This document shows positions 23,703 through 27,213 of a stretch of DNA of 27,213 bases, one piece after another (the stretch's first letter is position 1; the number at the start of each line of letters is the position of its first letter). The stretch is from contig CAKSDT010000009.1 of NCBI GenBank assembly GCA_934446135.1, positions 1 to 27,213 on the forward strand, given 5' to 3'. Both the position numbers and the translations under genes were made by a program. Under the pieces are notes generated by a model that saw nothing but the letters and a program-made list of their open reading frames with translations, did no database searches and had not been told where the DNA came from. Source of the stretch: an uncultured Clostridia bacterium (GTDB taxonomy: Bacteria > Bacillota > Clostridia > RGIG6154).

Positions 23703-23888
23703 TTATATTTTCCCTTTCTTTATCATTTTTATTATTTTGGCTACATCTGCCTGGCAGTGACCGCATCCCTGCCCTGCATTGGTCATTTCCGAAACTTCGT
23801 CAAAGTTTTCGGCACCTTCCTCAAGAGCGTTTTTTATATCTTTAAAAGTAATGTGATAGCAATCGCATATAATTTTATTATCGTTCAT
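23703..23888 (-). CDS. BFD-like [2Fe-2S]-binding protein
   Basis: The 61-residue protein is a stand-alone BFD-like domain. Four cysteines, C8 and C10 in ICDCYHIT and C42 and C45 in GCGHCQ, are placed as cluster ligands in the bacterioferritin-associated ferredoxin fold. In enterobacteria such proteins release iron from bacterioferritin; small clostridial forms have mixed or unknown partners, and no bacterioferritin is in the window. AGGAGG precedes the start. It lies 10 bases downstream of the ACT-domain gene in the same direction, so the two probably share a transcript. Confidence 0.9.
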   Translation of the reverse strand: MNDNKIICDCYHITFKDIKNALEEGAENFDEVSEMTNAGQGCGHCQADVAKIIKMIKKGKI

Positions 23889-23898
23889 ATTCTACCTC

Positions 23899-24339
23899 CT
23901 ATTCCAAAGAAACAAGTTTTGAACCGTAGACTCCTTTAAATTTACTTATTTTTTTTACAAAATCGTTTAAACTAATTTCAATACCTGTAATATCAACAGA
24001 CAAAACAACATGTGCTTTTCCGCCGATGGGAAGATTTTGAGTAATTGTTAAGATATTTGCACCGTTTGAAGATATTTCATTTAAAACTTCCCCCAGAATA
24101 CCTGTTTCGTGGGCAAGTTCAAACGATACCACGGCCTTTTTGCAAATGGTGTCTTCATTTGGAGCAAAAATATAATCTTTGTATTTGTAATATGTGCTTC
24201 TTGAAATGCCTACAATTTTGACGGCGTCTGTTACCTCCTTAACAGAACCCGACTCAATCATTTCCCTTGCGTTTACCACTTTTTGATAGTATTCGGGCAA
24301 AATTTTTTTGTGTACTATAAGATAATCCTTGTTGCTCAA
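23899..24339 (-). CDS. ACT-domain protein, PheB/UPF0735 type
   Basis: The 146-residue protein has an N-terminal helical part with an HTH-like motif (GSVKEVTDAVKIVGISRSTYYKYK without its own DNA-binding proof) and a C-terminal ACT domain (about 66-146) with the LAHETGILGEVLNEIS ligand-binding segment. This is the layout of UPF0735/PheB, often found next to hom and thr genes, as here where hom is divergent. ACT domains sense amino acids, so it may report threonine, phenylalanine or a related ligand. The start is TTG: AGGAGGG lies directly upstream and the next ATG falls 26 codons in. Confidence 0.88.
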   Translation of the reverse strand: MSNKDYLIVHKKILPEYYQKVVNAREMIESGSVKEVTDAVKIVGISRSTYYKYKDYIFAPNEDTICKKAVVSFELAHETGILGEVLNEISSNGANILTITQNLPIGGKAHVVLSVDITGIEISLNDFVKKISKFKGVYGSKLVSLE

Positions 24340-24375
24340 AATTAACCCTCCTCACGGACTTAAATGTTCCATTCA

Positions 24376-24404
24376 ATCATATATCATTTTGTTTTTTTTG
24401 TCAA
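24376..24404 (-). promoter_or_regulatory. Promoter of the ACT-BFD pair
   Basis: On the minus strand TTGACA (24399-24404) and TATGAT (24376-24381) are 17 bases apart, back to back with the hom promoter. Confidence 0.72.
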
Positions 24405-24428
24405 GCAAATAAAAAGTCTGAAAAAGCC

Positions 24429-24457
24429 TTGATTATTTTGTCGTATTGTGGTATACT
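24429..24457 (+). promoter_or_regulatory. Promoter of hom-lysC
   Basis: TTGATT and TATACT are 17 bases apart. The leader of about 75 bases shows no riboswitch, T-box or attenuator that I can recognise. Confidence 0.68.
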
Positions 24458-24537
24458 TGCTTTTATACAAGTAATTTTGTTTTTAATTTAGGAACAATTG
24501 TAGTTAAAATAAAGACATATTGGAAAGGAAGCGTTCT

Positions 24538-25686
24538 ATGAAAGTTGCAATTTTGGGATTTGGAGTAGTTGGCAGCGGATGTTATGATGTAATTAAAAAT
24601 GCGTCATCGGATCTTGAAGTAAAAAAAGTCCTTGATATAAGCATTAAAGAGGGGTATGAGGGCGTTATGACCACCGATATAAATGATATATTATCAGACC
24701 CCGAAATCGAAATCGTTGCCGAAACAATAGGCGGACTTAATCCTGCCTTTGAATTTGTTTCGTCTTGCTTAAAGGCTGGGAAAAATGTCGTTTCCTCAAA
24801 TAAAAAACTTATAAGTGAGCATTTTGATGAACTTAATTCGCTTGCAGACCAAAACGGAGTAAAACTCTATTTTACATCATCATCGGGAGGAGGAATACCG
24901 TGGCTTTCAAGTCTTGCAAGAGCCAAAAGGTGTGATGAGATTTATGAAATAAGAGGAATAATAAACGGAACAACAAACTATATCTTAGACAAGATGATTT
25001 CTGAAGGAACAGAATTCGATGCGGTTTTAAAAGAAGCACAAAGTCTTGGGTATGCAGAACAAGACCCTACAGAGGATATTGACGGACTCGATGTAAGAAG
25101 AAAATGTGCAATTTCTGCGTCGGTGGCATTTAACACAAGAATTTCGGAACATGATATACCTGTTTTCGGGATTAGAGAAGTTAAGAAAGATGATATTGAT
25201 TATATTGAATCGATGGGATTTTCAATAAGGCTTATGGCATATGCAAAAAAACTCAGCGATTCGGTTGTGGCTTATGTTGAGCCTACTATAATAAGGAAAA
25301 CAGAGCCTGAGGCCGCTGTTAAGGAAAACTTTAATCTTATATCGCTTTGGGGAAGATTTGCCGGCAGAATGAGTTTTTACGGTCAGGGTGCGGGTAAAAA
25401 TCCTACAGGTTACGGAGTAGTTCAGGATATGGAAGATATTGCAGAAGGCGTTAATCTTAACTTATATTCAAAAACAAAGTCTGAAACCGATAATTCAAAA
25501 GAAATTCATAAATATTATATCCGTTCGAGCATTCCTTTTGGTATACCGTGTGAGAAAAGCGAAAATGTAAACGGACTTTATATTTATTTGACTCATCCTA
25601 TGAGTGTTGAGTCTGCTCACGAAATATATAATTTACTTAAAGAAAGAGAGGCGTCGGTGTTTATTGCCGGCTTTGATATAAAATGA
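24538..25686 (+). CDS. hom: Homoserine dehydrogenase
   Basis: This enzyme reduces aspartate semialdehyde to homoserine, the branch point to threonine and methionine. The 382-residue protein has the nucleotide-binding GFGVVGSG (7-14), VVSSNKK (84-90), NGTTNYIL (143-150) and DGLDVRRK (182-189) with the conserved lysine. It is shorter than usual (about 430): in place of the C-terminal ACT domain there is a tail of some 60 residues that I cannot match well. I chose the ATG at 24538 because AAGGAAG lies upstream; an in-frame TTG at 24520 overlaps that site. The stop overlaps the aspartokinase start by four bases. Confidence 0.93.
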   Translation: MKVAILGFGVVGSGCYDVIKNASSDLEVKKVLDISIKEGYEGVMTTDINDILSDPEIEIVAETIGGLNPAFEFVSSCLKAGKNVVSSNKKLISEHFDELNSLADQNGVKLYFTSSSGGGIPWLSSLARAKRCDEIYEIRGIINGTTNYILDKMISEGTEFDAVLKEAQSLGYAEQDPTEDIDGLDVRRKCAISASVAFNTRISEHDIPVFGIREVKKDDIDYIESMGFSIRLMAYAKKLSDSVVAYVEPTIIRKTEPEAAVKENFNLISLWGRFAGRMSFYGQGAGKNPTGYGVVQDMEDIAEGVNLNLYSKTKSETDNSKEIHKYYIRSSIPFGIPCEKSENVNGLYIYLTHPMSVESAHEIYNLLKEREASVFIAGFDIK

Positions 25687-27005
25687 TAAAAACAGTGAAA
25701 TTCGGTGGTTCGTCACTTGCTTCCGGCGGACAGTTTGAAAAAGTTAAAAAAATTGTAACTGCAGACAGTGCAAGAAAAATTGTTGTTGTGTCGGCACCGG
25801 GAAGAAGGAGTTCCGGTGACAGCAAAGTAACAGATCTTTTATACATCTGTCACGCACATATAAAATACAAAGTGTCGTATGAAGATATTTTATCTCAGAT
25901 AAAAGAAAGATACGATGAGATTATAAGTTATTGCAAACTGGATATTTCACTCGATGAAGATTTTGAAAAAATTAAAAAGGACATCAAAAACGGTGCAAAT
26001 ATAGATTATCTTGTAAGCCGAGGAGAATACCTTTGTGCAAAACTTATGGCTTGTTATTTGGGGTTTGAGTTTTTTGATTCAAAAGACTGGTTGTTTTTTG
26101 ATTTCGAAGGAAATATTGATTTTGAAAAAAGCCAAAAAGCATTTTCAGAGTTTGCCGAAACACACGAGTATATAGTTGTTCCCGGATTTTACGGCATGGG
26201 TGCAAACGGAAAAATCAAGACATTTTCGAGAGGCGGTTCGGATATAACAGGTTCTGTTGCGGCATATCTTATAGATGCGGATTCTTATGAAAACTGGACA
26301 GATGTACCGGGGATTCTTATGGCGGACCCAAGAATTGTTGAAAATCCAAAATCAATCGGTAAAATCACTTTTAACGAACTTCGTGAACTTTCATATATGG
26401 GGGCAGAAGTACTCCACGAGGACGCTGTTTTCCCCGTAAGAGATAAAAATATTCCGCTTTATATCAAAAATACAAATGATATAACCGCAGACGGAACATT
26501 AATCACGGACTTGATAGAAGATGACGATATTGATAAAGCGTCACATTTTATAACAGGTATTTCGGGTAAAAAACATTTTTCAATCATCACAATGGGAAAA
26601 AGTAAACTTTCGGAACAGACAGGTTATATCAGAAAGGCACTTGCAATCGCTGAAAAATACGACATTGTTCCCGAACATATTCCCTCAAGTATTGACAGTT
26701 TTTCGCTTGTTGTTTCAACGCCTGTTCTTTCGGGATGTCTGCACGAACTCATAACAGAAATAACAGAAACACTTTCGCCTGATTTTGTTAAGGTTACAAA
26801 TCATATAAGCCTTGTTGCCGTTGTCGGAAGAAATATGGCAAGCAAACCCGGTACTGCGGGAAAACTTTTTGCAGCACTCGGAAATAACGGCATAAATGTA
26901 AGGATGATTGAGCAAGGTGCAGATGAAATAAATATAATAGTGGGTGTGGAAAGTAAAGACTTTGAAAAAACTATCAATGTATTATATGACAGTTTTGCAA
27001 AATAA
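25683..27005 (+). CDS. lysC: Aspartokinase
   Basis: Aspartokinase phosphorylates aspartate, the first step toward lysine, threonine and methionine. The 440-residue protein has KFGGSS (6-11), VVVSAPGRR, the FSRGGSDITGS segment and NWTDVPGI of the amino-acid kinase domain, then C-terminal ACT domains, the last around SLVAVVGRNM and KPGTAGKLFAALG. The ATGA overlap with hom implies translational coupling and equal supply of the two enzymes. Feedback inhibition through the ACT domains is expected from the family; which amino acid acts cannot be read from sequence. Confidence 0.95.
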   Translation: MIKTVKFGGSSLASGGQFEKVKKIVTADSARKIVVVSAPGRRSSGDSKVTDLLYICHAHIKYKVSYEDILSQIKERYDEIISYCKLDISLDEDFEKIKKDIKNGANIDYLVSRGEYLCAKLMACYLGFEFFDSKDWLFFDFEGNIDFEKSQKAFSEFAETHEYIVVPGFYGMGANGKIKTFSRGGSDITGSVAAYLIDADSYENWTDVPGILMADPRIVENPKSIGKITFNELRELSYMGAEVLHEDAVFPVRDKNIPLYIKNTNDITADGTLITDLIEDDDIDKASHFITGISGKKHFSIITMGKSKLSEQTGYIRKALAIAEKYDIVPEHIPSSIDSFSLVVSTPVLSGCLHELITEITETLSPDFVKVTNHISLVAVVGRNMASKPGTAGKLFAALGNNGINVRMIEQGADEINIIVGVESKDFEKTINVLYDSFAK

Positions 27006-27037
27006 GATTTTACGGCGTGTAAATTATGCTCCAGACC

Positions 27038-27126
27038 ATTTGGTGACAAGTTAATTTATGAAAAGAACTTAAAGAAACAACCCGTTACATCTATAACGGG
27101 TTGTTTCTTATAAAATGTCACCAAAT
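27038..27126. repeat. Extended imperfect palindrome around the lysC terminator
   Basis: ATTTGGTGACA (27038-27048) is repeated in exact inverse as TGTCACCAAAT (27116-27126), and the two flank the 16-bp terminator stem. Read from either strand the order is the same: the GGTGACA arm, an AT-rich stretch, then AAGAAACAACCCGTTA. It looks like a palindromic intergenic repeat that also supplies the terminator. Confidence 0.6.
27072..27109 (+). terminator. Terminator of hom-lysC
   Basis: A perfect 16-bp stem (AAGAAACAACCCGTTA and complement, loop CATCTA) lies 66 bases after the lysC stop. The right arm is T-rich, but there is no long T-run after it. Confidence 0.8.
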
Positions 27127-27131
27127 TTTGA

Positions 27132-27197
27132 ACAAATCTCACCTCTCGATGTACCTTATTAGTACATCTTCGGGTTACCACTACGGGTTCGATTTGT
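27132..27197. other. Nested inverted repeats at the window edge
   Basis: ACAAATC (27132-27138) pairs with GATTTGT (27191-27197), enclosing a GATGTAC/GTACATC hairpin (27148-27168) and two CGGGTT copies. No convincing gene lies in 27006-27213. The structure suggests a repeat or structured RNA running off the window; I cannot tell which. Confidence 0.35.
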
Positions 27198-27213
27198 CCA
27201 ATCTGAACCAAAT

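Noticed and set aside
24458..24537. Possible lysine or threonine riboswitch or attenuator before hom.
   Set aside because: The leader is short and AT-rich, with no stable stems or leader peptide rich in Thr, Ile or Lys that I can find.
27171..27200. A CGGGTTCGAT segment resembling a tRNA T-arm.
   Set aside because: The flanking bases do not pair as a T stem, and no anticodon or acceptor arm can be formed.
27058..27213. Open minus-strand frame from the window edge to about 27058.
   Set aside because: It runs through palindromes and a terminator, has no start in the window and resembles no protein family.

Overview
The window looks like chromosomal DNA from an anaerobic, low-GC Bacillota, most likely a member of the Clostridia. 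This rests on the AT-rich sequence, strong AGGAGG-type ribosome binding sites, near-consensus TTGACA/TATAAT promoters, stalk-domain and SLH surface proteins, tandem FeoA genes with FeoB, DUF3793 beside a clostridial flavodoxin, and a divergent clostridial-type PurA. I cannot name a genus. I see no rRNA, tRNA, CRISPR array, transposase or phage gene. No gene-free gap exceeds about 210 bases.

Bases 1-6700 hold mostly single genes: ATP-dependent PEP carboxykinase, a DUF805 membrane protein, a convergent pair made of adenylosuccinate synthase and a small phosphopantetheinyl-transferase-like protein, a secreted protein joining a stalk domain, a DUF3298/RsiV-like domain and a chagasin-like protease inhibitor, and a YesL-type membrane protein. 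Bases 6760-13400 are one compact cell-envelope operon of seven genes, mostly overlapping: ddl, murI, a DUF1934 gene, an SLH-domain protein, a secreted S41 protease with PDZ and peptidoglycan-binding domains, a type I phosphomannose isomerase and a PAP2 phosphatase. It links D-amino-acid supply, lipid-carrier recycling and surface proteins.

Bases 13400-23620 are the most interesting part. A DtxR-family repressor gene lies among metal-uptake genes. The same dyad, GTTAG-N6-CTAAC, occurs at 16861-16876, 18742-18757, 18776-18791 and 22534-22549, with a related longer dyad at 18713-18734. These sit on or just after promoters of (i) a leftward operon for a membrane-anchored heavy-metal-associated protein plus a MacB-type ATPase and FtsX-type permease, (ii) the feoA-feoA-feoB operon with a Cys-rich FeoB-associated protein and a 40-residue membrane protein, and (iii) DUF3793-flavodoxin. 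I infer one local iron/metal regulon covering ferrous iron uptake, an uncharacterised ABC/HMA system and the switch to iron-free flavodoxin. An OPA-type MFS transporter lies inside this block.

Bases 23620-27213 carry a BFD-like [2Fe-2S] protein and a PheB-type ACT protein on the minus strand. Divergent to them are homoserine dehydrogenase and aspartokinase, which overlap by four bases. The window ends in an extended palindrome and other inverted repeats that look like an intergenic repeat cut by the window edge.
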